A stretch of DNA of 64,000 nt from Colias croceus (lineage: Eukaryota > Arthropoda > Insecta > Lepidoptera > Pieridae), in NCBI RefSeq assembly GCF_905220415.1, contig NC_059555.1:9230001-9294000 (forward strand), in the 5' to 3' direction. A model generated the notes under the pieces. The model was not told where the DNA came from and did not search any database. It was given only the letters and a program-made list of their open reading frames with translations. Positions within the stretch are counted from its first letter, which is position 1. The number at the start of each line of letters is the position of its first letter. This document shows, piece by piece, positions 37,600 through 50,042 of this stretch. The position numbers and the translations under genes were made by a program.

Positions 37600-38023
37600 T
37601 CCATACTATAATCTTCTTCTTCTTCTATACTATAAAAATGAATCGCAAAATGTGTTGGTAAGCGCATAACTCGAGAACGGCTGAACCGATTTCGTTAATT
37701 CTTTTTTTATAATATTCCTTGAAGTACGAGAATGGTTCTTATGGAGAGAAAACGTAAACATGTACCACGGTTGAAGCCGGGGCGGACCGCTAGTATTATA
37801 ATAAATGCGAAAGTAACTCTGTCTGTCTGTCTGATACTCAATCACGCCTTAACTACTGAACCAATTTTCATGAAATTTGGTATGGATATTATATTTTGAT
37901 ACCCGAGAAAGGACATATGCTACTTTTTGCCCCGGGAAAATGACGCAATCCCGGAAATCCCACGGGAACGGGAACTACGCGAGTTTTTCTTTGACTGAGC
38001 GGGCGAAGCCGAGGGCGGAAACT
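37600..38023 (+). mobile_element. Helitron-like element, family B, interrupted by a family D copy
   Basis: TCCATACTATAA (37600-37611) and TATTATAATAAATGCGAAAG (from 37794) are the two halves of the family-B 5' end. The rest follows family B to GCCGAGGGCGGAAACTTAA, where CTAG has mutated. Confidence 0.6.
37612..37793 (+). mobile_element. Helitron-like element, family D, nested in a family B copy
   Basis: It starts TC(TTC)n TATACTATAAAAATG and ends GGGGCGGACCGCTAG. It is flanked by A on the left and T on the right, inside the disrupted family-B element. Confidence 0.65.
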
Positions 38024-38109
38024 TAATTTTATAGCATTCAAATGCTCTTTAAAAATGTATCAAAGTAAAAGTGTTTATTACTCGTTCTATGAATTTGTCA
38101 CTAATTTGA

Positions 38110-38262
38110 AATACCCGTGAAATAACTATCACAGGAATCGAACCCACGTCCTAAATATTTCCCAAGCAAATAAGTTAGAGTAAGTAATATTACTTACCTA
38201 ATTGTAACTGTTGCGCCATCCGCCCACAGCCGCCCACGGGCCGGCCGACCTTGCTTCGGTTA
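38110..38262 (-). repeat. possible tRNA-derived (SINE-like) relic
   Basis: On the minus strand GGATGGCGCAACAGTTA resembles an A box, and GGACGTGGGTTCGATTCC, about 55 nt later, a B box. No cloverleaf can be folded. Confidence 0.35.
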
Positions 38263-38337
38263 GACTAATCGATAATAACATATATTTATGTGTACAAACT
38301 AATAGTTCAAATTGGTATAACATAATAGTGTTATAAC

Positions 38338-38455
38338 TACATAGTATAAAACACGCATCCCGCTGTCTGTCCGGACGTCCGGTACTGGTATAACGTATTT
38401 TAAGCGGTATTTTCAGCTTTTGGCAATATTGGCAAAGCCACGGGCGGAATGTTTA
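38338..38455 (+). mobile_element. Helitron-like element, family L relic
   Basis: ACATAGTATAAAACACGC, CTGTCTGTCCGGACGTCCGG and GCAAAGCCACGGGCGGAAT resemble a shortened family-L copy with a decayed end. Confidence 0.4.
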
Positions 38456-38824
38456 ATAAACAAACTATTTGAATAGAGCAAATTTAGAAGATATTATAAT
38501 ACTTTTATGCAACAACTAAGTTTTGGGTCTTCTCTGTAGACACCGCTTATTGAACCGGTGGTAAATAATATTACGACAAATAGTATGACGAGATAAAAGC
38601 TCATATGGAAGTCTCGTAAATAAATTAATGTTGTGTTTTTTTACAAATTAAATAAAGTGTTACAGTTTTAGTTTACGTTGTATTTTAGCACTAAATAGTA
38701 CCTATCTCATATTATTTTCGTCATCGTTAATTCCTTCAATTTTATTCTCAAAATTCACAGGAAACAATGCAATATTTGCAAAAGTTACTGCAATTAAGTA
38801 TTTACATAATGCACTTTGATTTAA

Positions 38825-39776
38825 CCCGCCATTGGTGACGTGAATTTGACTTACACCGATGGTGACCCCGGTCTCACGCACCAGGGTTTTTGTCTACGAG
38901 TTTTTCTGTAATTTGCGGTTCATGCTACTTTTCATTGGGACATATATAAAGTTTCATCTTTTATTGTCAATAAAACATAGTTATTTTATAAATCAAATCT
39001 CTTTTATTAGCATAAGACAATATCTTTGGAATAACTAAAATTTTCAAGTATTTTAACAAAGTTTTTTTAAAACTCAAAAATAAAGCAACAATCTTAATTA
39101 TTTAACAATAAAATTAGGCTTAGTCAGTCTTATGACATTGAAAACATAAAATTAAGTAACATAAATGGTAATACTTCGACCAAAAAAATATATATATACA
39201 ATACTAAAATCACTCATCTTCAACAGCCAAACAACTAGAGCAAGTGGGTAGGTACTACGTGCGATCTGGTTCAAAATTATCTGATTCGAAGTCACTTCCA
39301 GATTCACTTTCCGATGACGTTTGTAATCTGTCCTCATCAGATACTGCTTCTTGCAAAAGAGCCTCGAGACGACGCTGATTACTTTCGTAAGGCATGCTGG
39401 AACAATGTTCACAATTTGAACAAAAACACGAAATTTCTTGTAAAATATCGATCAAATCTAGCAAAACGCTTACTAATAATAGAATTATATGATTAAACAA
39501 TAAAATTACAACAACAGCTTTATGAAAATAAGTAAAATAAAAAAATACATAATAACCATTTGACTTACTTAGTTGGTGACGCCGGTCTCACGCACCGGGT
39601 TGGGGCCAAAAATCTGTAACGTGCGCCCGCGTCGCTATCGCGGGGTAGGGGTAGGGTAGGGGGCGCGAAATTAGGCAGCTACTCGAAACCACAGTGTAAT
39701 TCGATAAACGATGACAAAAATATTTGGGTTTCTTTAACTGCCCGGTCTCACAGACCAATAGGTCACCAATGGCGGG
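38825..39776 (-). mobile_element. piggyBac-like non-autonomous element
   Basis: 952 bp starting CCCGCCATTGGTGAC and ending with its inverse, flanked on both sides by TTAA (38821-38824, 39777-39780). CCC...GGG ends plus a TTAA duplication define the piggyBac superfamily. Subterminal blocks around CCGGTCTCACGCACC recur near 38865 and 39582, with a variant at 39742. A minus-strand frame at 39255-39500 resembles an acidic transposase N-terminus. The catalytic region is missing. Confidence 0.85.
39255..39500 (-). pseudogene. piggyBac transposase N-terminal remnant
   Basis: The downstream half of this 81-codon frame (RRLEALLQEAVSDEDRLQTS, then SESESGSDFESDNFEPDRT) has the acidic Ser/Asp/Glu-rich character usual at the N-terminus of piggyBac transposases, with the LEALL motif. 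The first 30 residues are hydrophobic and probably not genuine. It sits inside an element with TTAA-flanked CCC/GGG ends. No DDD catalytic domain follows. Confidence 0.5.
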
Positions 39777-39965
39777 TTAATCATTACCACTTAATTAGTT
39801 ATTTTACTTTATGCATTCGCTGACGGCTGACGCCGTTCAAAAGATTAATTACAAAATATATTATGTGACCTTTTAAAACCGCGCTCTAAATAATATAATT
39901 TGAGTTCTAGATGCTTTGAAAGCCATATTTCTTAAATTATAACGCAAAGAATTATGATATAGGTA

Positions 39966-40160
39966 CTAGCTGTGCTCCGCGGTTTTACCCGCAGTGCTCC
40001 GCTCCTGTTGGTCTTAGCGACATGATAGCCTAACCTTCCTCGATAAATGGGCTATCTAACACCGAAATAATTTTTTAAATCGGACCAGTAGAACCCAATA
40101 GTTCCTGAGATAAGCGCGTTCAAACAAACAAACTCTTCAGCTTTATAATATTAGCATAGA
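39966..40160 (-). mobile_element. Helitron-like short element, family A
   Basis: CTAGCTGTGCTCCGCGGTTT at the left and TATAATATTAGCATAGA before T at the right. It has a short duplication near the middle (CCAGTAGAACCCAATAGTTC). Confidence 0.65.
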
Positions 40161-40775
40161 TAAACTATAAAGCATGTTTAATTAAATCATAACCCTCCTT
40201 TACGTTATCGGTAAAGCATTTGTTGATGTTTATTTGTTTATAGTGTCATTCGATAACATTATATTGACAGAATGGTGGTTCGTAATCAGTAATCACAAAT
40301 ATATTTATTTAATAAATAAATATCAGCTGGAACATTCCTTTCTTTTATAAAGGTATTTCTTTTGATTCCCTACACCCTGTTTTTGCGTGACTAGGGACAT
40401 TATTTTGACAATTATTCATGGATAAGGTAAAAAAGAGTTATTTTGCGTTATTTATCTACTTGATTGATTAATTGATGACGTAATTTAATTTGTTTTTATT
40501 TATGTTACAGGTAAGTTGTCAAAGTGATGAGTAAGCAAAATTAATTAAAACTGGCAGATTGGTAAGTATGAATTATTATAAATGAACGATTGCCTGAATT
40601 ATTTATTTATTACTTTAAAAAAATATTTCCTTGGTCTAATTTTTTAAGACCTGTTATGGGCCTGTCCTGAAAATGTTGGCTGTAAATTATTCAAAATGAC
40701 AGGTTCTATTGTTTAATTCAGCGCTACTTAAATATCCATAACATAAACTATAAAGTTTCTCACTTATAAAATATA

Positions 40776-40944
40776 CTAGCGGTCCGCCCCGGCTTCGCCC
40801 GTGGTATATATTTACGTTTTCTCTCCATAAGAACCATCCTCGTATTTCAAGGAATATAATAAAAAAAGTTAATTATCGAAAACGGTCCACCCGTTCACGC
40901 GTGATGCCGTGAAGGAAAACGAGTTTCATTTTTATATAAATAGA
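40776..40944 (-). mobile_element. Helitron-like element, family D/M recombinant
   Basis: The left part (CTAGCGGTCCGCCCCGGCTT, AAGAACCATCCTCG) is family D. The right part (TTCACGCGTGATGCCGTG) matches the family M copy at 61786-61982. It ends TATATAAATAGA before T. Confidence 0.6.
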
Positions 40945-40961
40945 TTTCTGTTGCTAGATTT

Positions 40962-41139
40962 AAAAAAAAAACGACGTGTGGCACTCGGGGACTGCCGCGG
41001 TAAAGCTATATGCATGCTATGCCTTCAAACCACACCACCGCCCGTCGGAGTGGGGAGCGTGAGGTTTTTCGTTACGGAATTTCTCGATTCGGTCCCCGCG
41101 CTCAAGGCCCGCGATAGAAGCTATGCAATAGCTTAAAAT
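40962..41139 (+). repeat. 165-bp structured repeat, family E, copy 3
   Basis: Same block order. It lies 17 bp after a Helitron-like element and has a 1-bp insertion in AAAGCTATATGCATGC. Confidence 0.7.
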
Positions 41140-41507
41140 AAATATGCCCTATTAAAATCCCAGGTCTTATTATGACCTGAGGAACCCTAAAAAGGGCAAA
41201 TTTAATCAGATGATGAAATAGCCGCTTGGCACGACATCTGATATAAAATGAAGGAAACTTCTTTTTTTACGATTTCGACCTGAATTTTAATTAATTTTAC
41301 TACGCTATTATATGTTTTGGACGGCTTTGTTTGTTCGTTTGTTGCTACTTTCTATTGAATAAAACAAATAATGTGGAAATATTAAATAGTCCCGAGAGAA
41401 GCGTGGTTGTGTAACATAATATCTTTGTTAGTTTATTTATTAAAAAATAAAATTATGTATTAAATTAAAAATTAGACGACCATTTTCACGGACCAATTTA
41501 ATCTATA

Positions 41508-43244
41508 AGGTGCCCCGGGGCAAATGTAACTAGAAAAAATAAGGTTCCAACTTTGATTTTGCACAGTTTAATTTTTACTGTAAATTTTCTTAATTTGATT
41601 TATCTACACGATTAACAATTTCATTAATAATACATAGAACCTAGTTCTAAAAAGAAAGTTCTTAAGGAATCGAAATAATGAAACGATTTTCTACTAGTGA
41701 TAGAAAAAGTTGCATTTACCCCCGACAAGGGGCAAATGCAACTAATGACAATTCGCATTGTATCTGTAGGTCTAAAAATTATTATAAAACCGAGTTTTTC
41801 AACGCAATGTGATAACGTAGGCGAATTTGAAACTTAAGTTCACGTATCTAAGCTCAGTTCGGAGTGAAATAAATATTTCCTCACTTCAGGGGCAATTGCA
41901 ACTATTTCGTTAATAGTTAGTGTTGTGAATTTACTTTAAATTTAGTCGATAACGAATTTTATTGAATGTTTGATACGAGGAAAATAAAATAAAAGCAGAA
42001 TATATGGCACAGTGTTTTAATAGGAAAGATCAAAGTAAAAAATCACACATAACATAAGAATTTCTTGTTCCTAGAAAATTGAGTAACATTTTAGTTAATA
42101 TTAAGTACTAGCTTCCGCCCGCGACTCCGACCGCGCGGATGTCGGTCTTCGCGTTGATGGTATATTTTTGAGTAACTCTGACAATGACATCTTATAAATA
42201 TCATCACCAGGGATGTCATTTTTAAACGGCGTAATAAATCATTTCTTTTGATGTATTCGGATATCAAAACTTTGACTTCTTGCACCGTTAAAGGAAAACC
42301 AGTTTTTTCCATTACGTAGATATAGCCGGCTATTTTTGTTTCCGTGTCTTTGGTGAAAACAGTAGGCCTACCGCGACATGATTTTTTCACTCCTCCTGAT
42401 CCGCGTAATCGGTGAACTAAAGTAGATCTCGGAATTCCGTAGACGTCAGCCGCTTGATAGGTGTTTAATTTATTGTTTCTAACATCTTCCAATGCTTTTA
42501 ACAAATTGTCCTGAGAATATTTTATTTCAGTTTTTCGTTTATAATTCCGGACCATCTAAAACAAAGATCAGTGCAGCAGTTAAGTTGTGAAAGCATAGGT
42601 ACTTAACATACAGTTAAAAATACACCTTTAAAAATATTGAAGATAAAAGAACCAGAAAGAAAGTAAAAGTATTTATTAGGACTCGCACAGGAATATGACA
42701 AACTAAAAATACTAATAAAACATACAAAATAAAAATAAACAAAACGAAAGTAAATGTACACATGTAAACATCGACATGGCACATCACTATTGTTTCATGG
42801 TTTCATACAAACCGACACGGGGGAAATGCAACTAACCTCAAAGTTACAATTACCCCAGTTTGTGTTATTATCAGGGAAAATGTAACTAAACACATATCTT
42901 GTTGTAGCTTTAACGAATCCTTATGCAAAATATATTAATAGCTACTTACGGTTGTCAACAATGTACTCCACTTGAAACACCAGCAATAAAACACTCTAAA
43001 ACAATTTTTTAATAAATTAGTGTCACCACGTGCGTTCGTAAAAAATTGCTTCAAAATAGTGGTTTGACAGATCAACCTGTTTTACCATCATTTTTAGCTG
43101 CAGCGCTGCCACCTATTATTTTCATGTAACAATTTGGTTTGCTCAAAAATCTTATAGACGACGTTATATTTAAAATCCAATAATTAGCGGAGATATTTAA
43201 TTTAGTTACAATAGCCCCGTAGTTGCTTTAGCCCCGGGGCACCT
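41508..43244 (-). mobile_element. pogo/Tigger-like DNA transposon, internally deleted
   Basis: 1737 bp with TIRs AGGTGCCCCGGGGC at both ends, flanked by TA (41506-41507, 43245-43246) as in the Tc1/mariner/pogo superfamily. Copies of GGGGCAAATGCAACTA or close variants cluster near each end (41516, 41714 inverted, 41738, 41889 on the left; 42821, 42882 and the terminal block on the right). They look like subterminal transposase-binding repeats. The only frame codes for a DNA-binding N-terminus, so the element is non-autonomous. Confidence 0.82.
42091..42555 (-). CDS. pogo/Tigger-type transposase N-terminus (psq HTH), 154 codons, truncated
   Basis: Residues 1-8 (MVRNYKRK) and about 12-60 (YSQDNLLKALEDVRNNKLNT, then YQAADVYGIPRSTLVHRLRG) form a psq-type helix-turn-helix, the first DNA-binding domain of pogo/Tigger/jerky transposases. 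The basic GRPTVFTKDTETKIAGYIYV segment that follows is also typical. The frame then degenerates into a basic tail, and the CENP-B HTH and DDE domains are missing. It lies centrally in the 41508-43244 element. It could make a short DNA-binding protein, but it is more likely a deletion relic. Confidence 0.65.
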   Translation of the reverse strand: MVRNYKRKTEIKYSQDNLLKALEDVRNNKLNTYQAADVYGIPRSTLVHRLRGSGGVKKSCRGRPTVFTKDTETKIAGYIYVMEKTGFPLTVQEVKVLISEYIKRNDLLRRLKMTSLVMIFIRCHCQSYSKIYHQREDRHPRGRSRGRKLVLNIN

Positions 43245-43250
43245 TACTAA

Positions 43251-43458
43251 TCTAAGATACTAAATACTAATATTATAAAGCTGAAGAATTTGTTTATTTG
43301 AACGCGATAATCTCGGGAACTACTGGTCCGATTTGAAAAATTCTTTCGGTGTTAACTGTTAGATAACTCATTTATCGAGGAAGGCTATTAGGTATATATC
43401 ATCTTGCTAAGACCAACAGGAGCAGAGCACTGCGGGTAAAACCGCGGAGCACAGCTAG
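43251..43458 (+). mobile_element. Helitron-like short element, family A
   Basis: AATACTAATATTATAAAGCT at the left and GCGGGTAAAACCGCGG then CACAGCTAG at the right. It starts a few bases after the right border of the pogo-like element. Confidence 0.6.
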
Positions 43459-46400
43459 CACTAGATAAACTACCTACGATGATTGAAACACAAATTAAAT
43501 ACAAAGTACTACACATAAAACATTATTCCGTGTATCAAAAATTTGCCTTCTTTATAATAATTAACAAAAACAAAACCCAGACAAATTCGAGTTAATAACT
43601 AGTTAAGCATTAATTCACTTTCTGGCGCCTACCGGGTATACAAGTCCGTCATTTTTTATAGCTTCACAGTTTTGGACTTTATTTCATTTTAAAATAAGGA
43701 TAATGAGAATAAAGGAAGTCATTAACTGGCAGTGAGTAAGTAAACTATAATCGAATAAAAAATAATACATGATTTTTTGTGTATATAGGTAGGTATTATT
43801 ATATATAATTTCTAGTAGAGGTATTTTAGTTTACAACATAGTAGGTAATTACCCATAAATGCCGTTTTTGCAGTACCTTCATTAATTTTTCGATATAGGT
43901 AACCATAACTCTTCCCAACATAAGCTACATAATATAAGCAATAAATCAATTATTAAGAATAAAAATGAACCTCCTCAGTTTATTGTCATTTTTAATTAAC
44001 CATTTTATTTATCTATAAATAGACAATACAAATTATACATCTGTCTCATTGTTTCTTCATCAAAACGTATTTACGTATTTAAAAACACTTCATCTTTTGA
44101 TTTAAACCATTTCGAATGATTCACTATAGGTAGGTACTGTCTTGTCGGAACTGTACGCAATTATTTCTCTTGTCTCCACACAATACTTTTAATTGAATTC
44201 GAGTGTGATTCAAGCGGTTAAATCCATTTTTGTACAGCTGTATTGAAATAATTATTATTTATACACTGTATACAGACAAGGTTGTAATAATATGCAGAAC
44301 ATAATTTTATACCATTTTTATTTATAGGTTAGAAAAAGGAAACAAAAATTACTTGTTTACATTTTTTATTAAGGCATTTGTAAACAGTCATTTACAATTT
44401 ATTAAATAACATCAATTATGTTTATAAACTTCACGCGTACATAATTGGCTTTAAGATAAACAAACGATTACATTTAAACTAAGACCACTTATTATTATTT
44501 AATAACAAAGAACACTTATATTTTTTTACCATAAAAGGCTATAGACAAATCCTGGCTGTCAGTATCATTTTGACAGCTGTCATGTTGACGTTTCCTGATC
44601 TTACAGTTGTTGTTACGGCATACTGTGGCATTTCAATTATGGATGGTTTAATGGTTATGAATCATTTTCTTTTTTATGCCGTAACGATTTGTTACAGATC
44701 CATAATATAATGATGTCATAAATAACTCTTTGATATTTATAAACGTTTAATTTTTTTTTGTCATTGCTTCTCGTATTAGGTACCTATTTGAACTATTCTG
44801 TTCTATTTTTAGAATCAATATTTTTGGAAACAAAATATTAACTATTCTATATCTATTGCACTTGTGATCAAAGCAAAATTTCGATCGATTATGACAAATT
44901 TTACTAGCCTTACGATAAAACACTATCGCGAGTTTAATATAAAATCATTTATTTATTTATTTGTAAGTATTATCGCATTTATTCGTCTTCCGCAGTAAAT
45001 AATTGATTTCGCTTTAGGTTAGGGTCACCACAAACGCGCCATAGATACCGTTAAACAATTTGGCGGCAACTGTTCACACCCACGTGCTCTAAATGTTATC
45101 TAATCTCTTTTGTCTCCATCTGCCCATTAATTGGACCGACATAGATATACTTAGTATTAATATAATAGATACTTTATTTTGTACTGATACGAACCATTTA
45201 AAGTTGTAAGAAAATAATATATTCGTTGAATGAAATAATGTGATTTTGATATTCGGCGCCATTTTTCGTACTGTCAAAAATATGACATATGTAACAGATA
45301 ATGTATTATTTTGACATAAGTAGTAAGTATAGCGATCATAATATAACGATTATGACTTTATATGGTATCAAGATAGACATTTATTAATATATCGATTTAA
45401 AAATCGATTTATAAATTTGTCGATTAATAAACAAAATACTGTGTAAAGTGGACATCGTAAAAATGGTATAAACCGGATAACATTGTAAAATAAAAGATAT
45501 AACAGTCGTTTTATTGCAAATGACGACTTCATTAATTTAAAAGAACGCTACAGAACTTAGGTATATTGCTATAAAATAAACATAAAACTCCATAAATCGT
45601 TATAGAACTAGTAGTCGATAAAGTTGCAATATAAAACACTATCTCGATGAAAGATCCATAAATACATTTTAGTAAATCGCTTAAAACGAAACAATATGCC
45701 TCCAGGCAGGTCTGGTTATTTTGGATTGCTCAAATACAAGATTATGTAGGCGACATTTGACGACCTGTTCTTGAAATTCCCTGGCCATTTGACAAACTAG
45801 CTTTCCGCCCCCGGATCCGCTTAGATGCATAATCAGTAAATAAAAATACTATTATAAACTTCAACAATAGGTAACACATAATCACCAACGATGTTTGAAA
45901 AAATGATATAAAAACAGATTTAAGTTCACACCTGTAACACCTGTAACAGCTGTTAAATTACTTAATTATCATGTCGATCAAACTATTGTATAAATATGTA
46001 CATAGGTATAGAGCTTGATAATACCCATATAACTATCACCAAGAAGGCTATCATCAAGTCTCCAACCAATCGAACCAGTGCTGCAAATTTTATCAAAATC
46101 GGTTATTTTCAAGATACCATATTAGGTATGATAAAATAATTTCACGAGAAAGGATATAAATATAGAATTACGTTTCATTTACATGAAATTAAGGCAATAA
46201 CAAAAACATTACTATTACTCATACGTAAAAATTAATCAAATTAATCCATAAAAGATAACAGTCCTTATCAGCAACTAAAACATTGGCCGCCCCAAGCCTA
46301 AAGCCCCGCCCAGTACATTCACGATAAACAAACTGACAGGATAAATACGCCATTCACACCGCGATTAATGTCCACCAAGCGACCGGTAAATCTCCATAAA

Positions 46401-46929
46401 TACAATATATTTGCGCGTCTATCGAGAGCCAATGATGCATAATTTACTGTAATCACCCATTTACATTGTGACATTTACAATTAGAATTATATTTTATAGC
46501 GGCTTTTTAGTCGCGGCTTGCGTGGTTGTTTTAATGGCAGATATCTTGTTTGCCTTGTCTTTACGGTATATGGCATATAGGAATCAAAGGATCTTAATTT
46601 ATCAAAGATAGACAAATAAATAGGTGTGCTAACTAAGAAAAGACAATGATTAACGATACATTTTGCTTTCTTGTGATATCAAAACATGGATTTAATAGGG
46701 GATGGTTATTAATTTGCGTAATACTTTCAGGAGTCAGGAGTTCTAAAGCAGTTGTAACGTAAGCATTTCTCGATTATCATATACCCACTACCCAGTAGCA
46801 TCTCAAGAAAGTCGTAAATTAAGATATAACGATTTTGAATATCGTTATCACATCCAAGTATCGGTATCATATCGGTATTTCATACACACCGGTATGATAC
46901 TGGTATTTCATATAACAACAGATGAAAGT

Positions 46930-47035
46930 GTTTACTGACCCTGCCTCCAGCAACTTGACCCGAGCGCGTAGATTTGGCCCGAAACGGCTAACAAGTGAAA
47001 AGGTTACGGGTTCGAGTCCGGCGTGGGAACGGCCA
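46930..47035 (+). repeat. possible tRNA-like relic with B box
   Basis: GGTTACGGGTTCGAGTCC resembles a Pol III B box, but the T stem pairs poorly and no acceptor stem is seen. Confidence 0.3.
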
Positions 47036-47863
47036 ATTATATGGGGGTCACGGTTTATCGCGACAAAACATGTAGGGTGGCCATTTTTTTTTGTTTTTGG
47101 TGGATAATAGAGAAAGTTTTCTGTGGGCGTAGGACTTTGTTATTTTTGTAATATATGGTAAAGTGAATATGGAAAGGTTATTTACTCGTTAAAGAATAGA
47201 ATAAATAAATAGGAAGGTATAGAAATTGTAAACTTTATTTATTTATGTAAATAATGTAATAAAATATTATGTATTATGTCGTCGTCTCAACATTACATTT
47301 TATGCTAATTAAAGGAAGTATAACGTAAAAAGTGATAACAAAATTAATAACTAGGTTATAGAATAAACAATGTATAAAAATCACTACTGGATTTACCTAA
47401 TTTAACATTTAAAGAAAGTGTTAAAAAACATGCGCAAAAATGATAAATCATGCGCATCCTAAATCTTGATCACGATCGACTAGCGGCGATTTACAAAGTA
47501 ATTGCGATCGCCTGCGCCGGCGCACGATCATACAATTCTATTTATTTATTGTTCACCTTATCGATAGCCGATCGCGAGGTTAAGTGAATATAGGTGCGGT
47601 TCGATCCTTGATGGGTCATATGTTACTAATTTAAGAGTAGATTGAAAAAGAGTAATAAAGCCCATTAAAGAAATTAAAAGCTAAAATGTAGTGGCAGTTA
47701 TAAAGAATATTTACAATTGCATGAAAAAAAAATTGGTTTCGTAGAAAAAAATACATTAACCTCAATAAATGATAACAAAGAAAAACTAGATGATAATATG
47801 TATGTATTTCAAAATACAATCTAAAGCCGATATAGTACGATAATTTCGAATCATCTTCCAACT

Positions 47864-47935
47864 GCGATGGTGGTGTAATGGTCAGCATAGTTGCCTTCCA
47901 AGCAGTTGATCCGGGTTCGATTCCCGGCCATCGCA
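47864..47935 (+). tRNA. tRNA-Gly (anticodon TCC)
   Basis: This is a 72-nt cloverleaf. The acceptor GCGATGG (47864-47870) pairs with CCATCGC, with discriminator A at 47935. The anticodon loop CTTCCAA gives TCC at 47897-47899. The T arm CCGGG-TTCGATT-CCCGG is perfect. An A box (TGGTGTAATGG) and B box (GGTTCGATTCC) are intact. A T-run (TTTTT, from about 47942) follows as a Pol III terminator. No intron is present. It lies on the sense strand inside the giant pigs intron and looks functional. Confidence 0.96.
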
Positions 47936-48033
47936 GGTATCTTTTTGTTTTTATTTTTTATATTTCTTAAATTTATTTGTATTTCATATGTATATTTCAT
48001 GTATATTTCGTATTATGTGTGTTCACTTTGTGT

Positions 48034-48057
48034 AAAAAAAAAAAAAAAAATTTTTTT
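48034..48057. repeat. A17/T7 homopolymer junction
   Basis: A run of about 17 A is followed by about 7 T, 100 bp downstream of the tRNA gene. It is prone to sequencing-length error. Confidence 0.85.
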
Positions 48058-49159
48058 CCTTTTCATCGTGCGAATGCTTCATTTTTTCAAATTAAAAGAT
48101 AGTGTAACAAAACATTTCCAATTTGACCTTACTATGATAATTTACCAACCTTGCAAAAACAGGTTTCTTTGATAACGATTCACGACTTCGTCTCATATAA
48201 GAATAGCTATTTCCTTCCATTATTTCAAGTATGTCTAAAACCCTTGACTAACAAGTTAGCCTTATTTCTCATCCCTGGTAGTTACCAATATCTAAATTAA
48301 TTTGATGTTTAAAAACGAAATTAATGTGAAATTTGGCTTTAAGTTCTATTTTAAAATAAAAACCATGACAATCAGCCTTATAACAATTATAAATTATTAT
48401 TTTAGTGTTATAGTTTTAGTTTATTCAAAACAGATACACTATATTGATCACATCAACGTTTAAAATAATTATTTCGAATGTGTTATGGTCTAGGTACTTT
48501 TATTTTTGAAAACTCCACCAAATGACGAGCATTTTGTAAACGGCGAAATAATACAATTTGCCTGCGACACATATAAGACGTAGTGTACTTAACATGTACT
48601 TTGAATGTGTTTTGTAACAATTAAAATTAATACGGGTGAATTGCTACTAAATTGATAATTGATAACAGAATCTCGTTAACCGGTCAGTCTCTTCGGAACT
48701 CTCGTCAAGGTCAGACGTGCGTCAAAAAGTCCAGATTTAATTTAATTACGGAAATGTGCATCAGCTTATTAAGTGACAACAGAACCTATCACCATGTTTG
48801 GTGAGATGGCTCTTGGTATCTCTTTAATAAGCCTGTTTTAACCTTTTATAGATGTTAATTCACTTATTTTTGTATTATTTTTAAACAATTTAAGTTTCCA
48901 GAATGTCATGAACCTTAAGTGACAATTTCGTCGAGTTTTTACAAGCTGTCATTAAAGTTAATAAGGGTTTTTGAGTAGTTTTAATCAAGATAACGATAAA
49001 GAGGTTTTGTTTCTCATCATTATGTCCATATTTGTGTATAATTCGTCCGTCTATTTACAAAGCCTGTAACCTCATTATCAACTACTTACGATAATTTATT
49101 AAAAAAGTCGGCTAGTTTAAAATGTAGTGATATCACATGTCAGGAGCACTTTGATTAAC

Positions 49160-49250
49160 ACATAGGATAGGATTTATCTCGGAAAACCCACGGGAACGGG
49201 ACTTATGCGGGTGATTCTAAACGCGGGCGAAGCCATGGGCGGAAAGCTAG
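49160..49250 (+). mobile_element. Helitron-like 3' fragment, family B
   Basis: CCCACGGGAACGGGACTTAT and GGGCGAAGCCATGGGCGGAA, ending AGCTAG before T. Confidence 0.55.
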
Positions 49251-50042
49251 TTATCTATACTTACCAAGTCATTTTTCTGCCAACCGTACAAACAGGCGCT
49301 ATCTAACACCCGTATCAGATCATTTGTCTCAACCCGAATAAGGCAATGCAAATATACGGTTCATTATATTTTATAAATCACGATTTGATCCCGATACAAT
49401 AACTTTGGTCCCGTGAGAATCTATCTGACATTTGGATAATAAATAAACAATTTGTTTAAACACCCCGTTCCTTTGATAACAATGATTTATAACTTACAAG
49501 CTTAGTTTTGCAGCTTTGTCTGCATGCTATCGAGGACATCGCACACTCAATTTAGTTGATTTAAATCAATTGTTGATCATAAATCATAATCATCTTAAAA
49601 TATTTAAGAACTGATTGATTAATTTTGTTAAACATTAAAATACCAACTAAAGATGCCATCAAATGAATTGAATACTTTGAGTGTTATAACAACAAGGAAT
49701 TATTGATAAAGAAGATGAAAATTGAAAACCAACAGCTCAAAAAATACGAAGCACTGTCAATAATTTCTTCTAAATCTTTCTAATTACAGTATTCGAGTTT
49801 CCTTTACAGTTTCTATAAACCGTACTTTTCACAATTAATTTACATGTCAATCAAAACGTATATAAAACAACACTGCTTGTATAGTCATAATAAAAACAAA
49901 CCTATAATTCACGTATAGTAAACAAGACATTAAAAAATACACAGATATACACTGACGCCATCCGCCATGCGTTATTAGATTTACAATTAAAATTATGTAC
50001 ATGTTATTAATATTAATAAAATACAACTGAAATTATTTATAA

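Noticed and set aside
46922..47107. tRNA gene suggested by GGGTTCGAGTCC
   Set aside because: T stem pairs at only about three positions and there is no acceptor stem; listed only as a possible relic.
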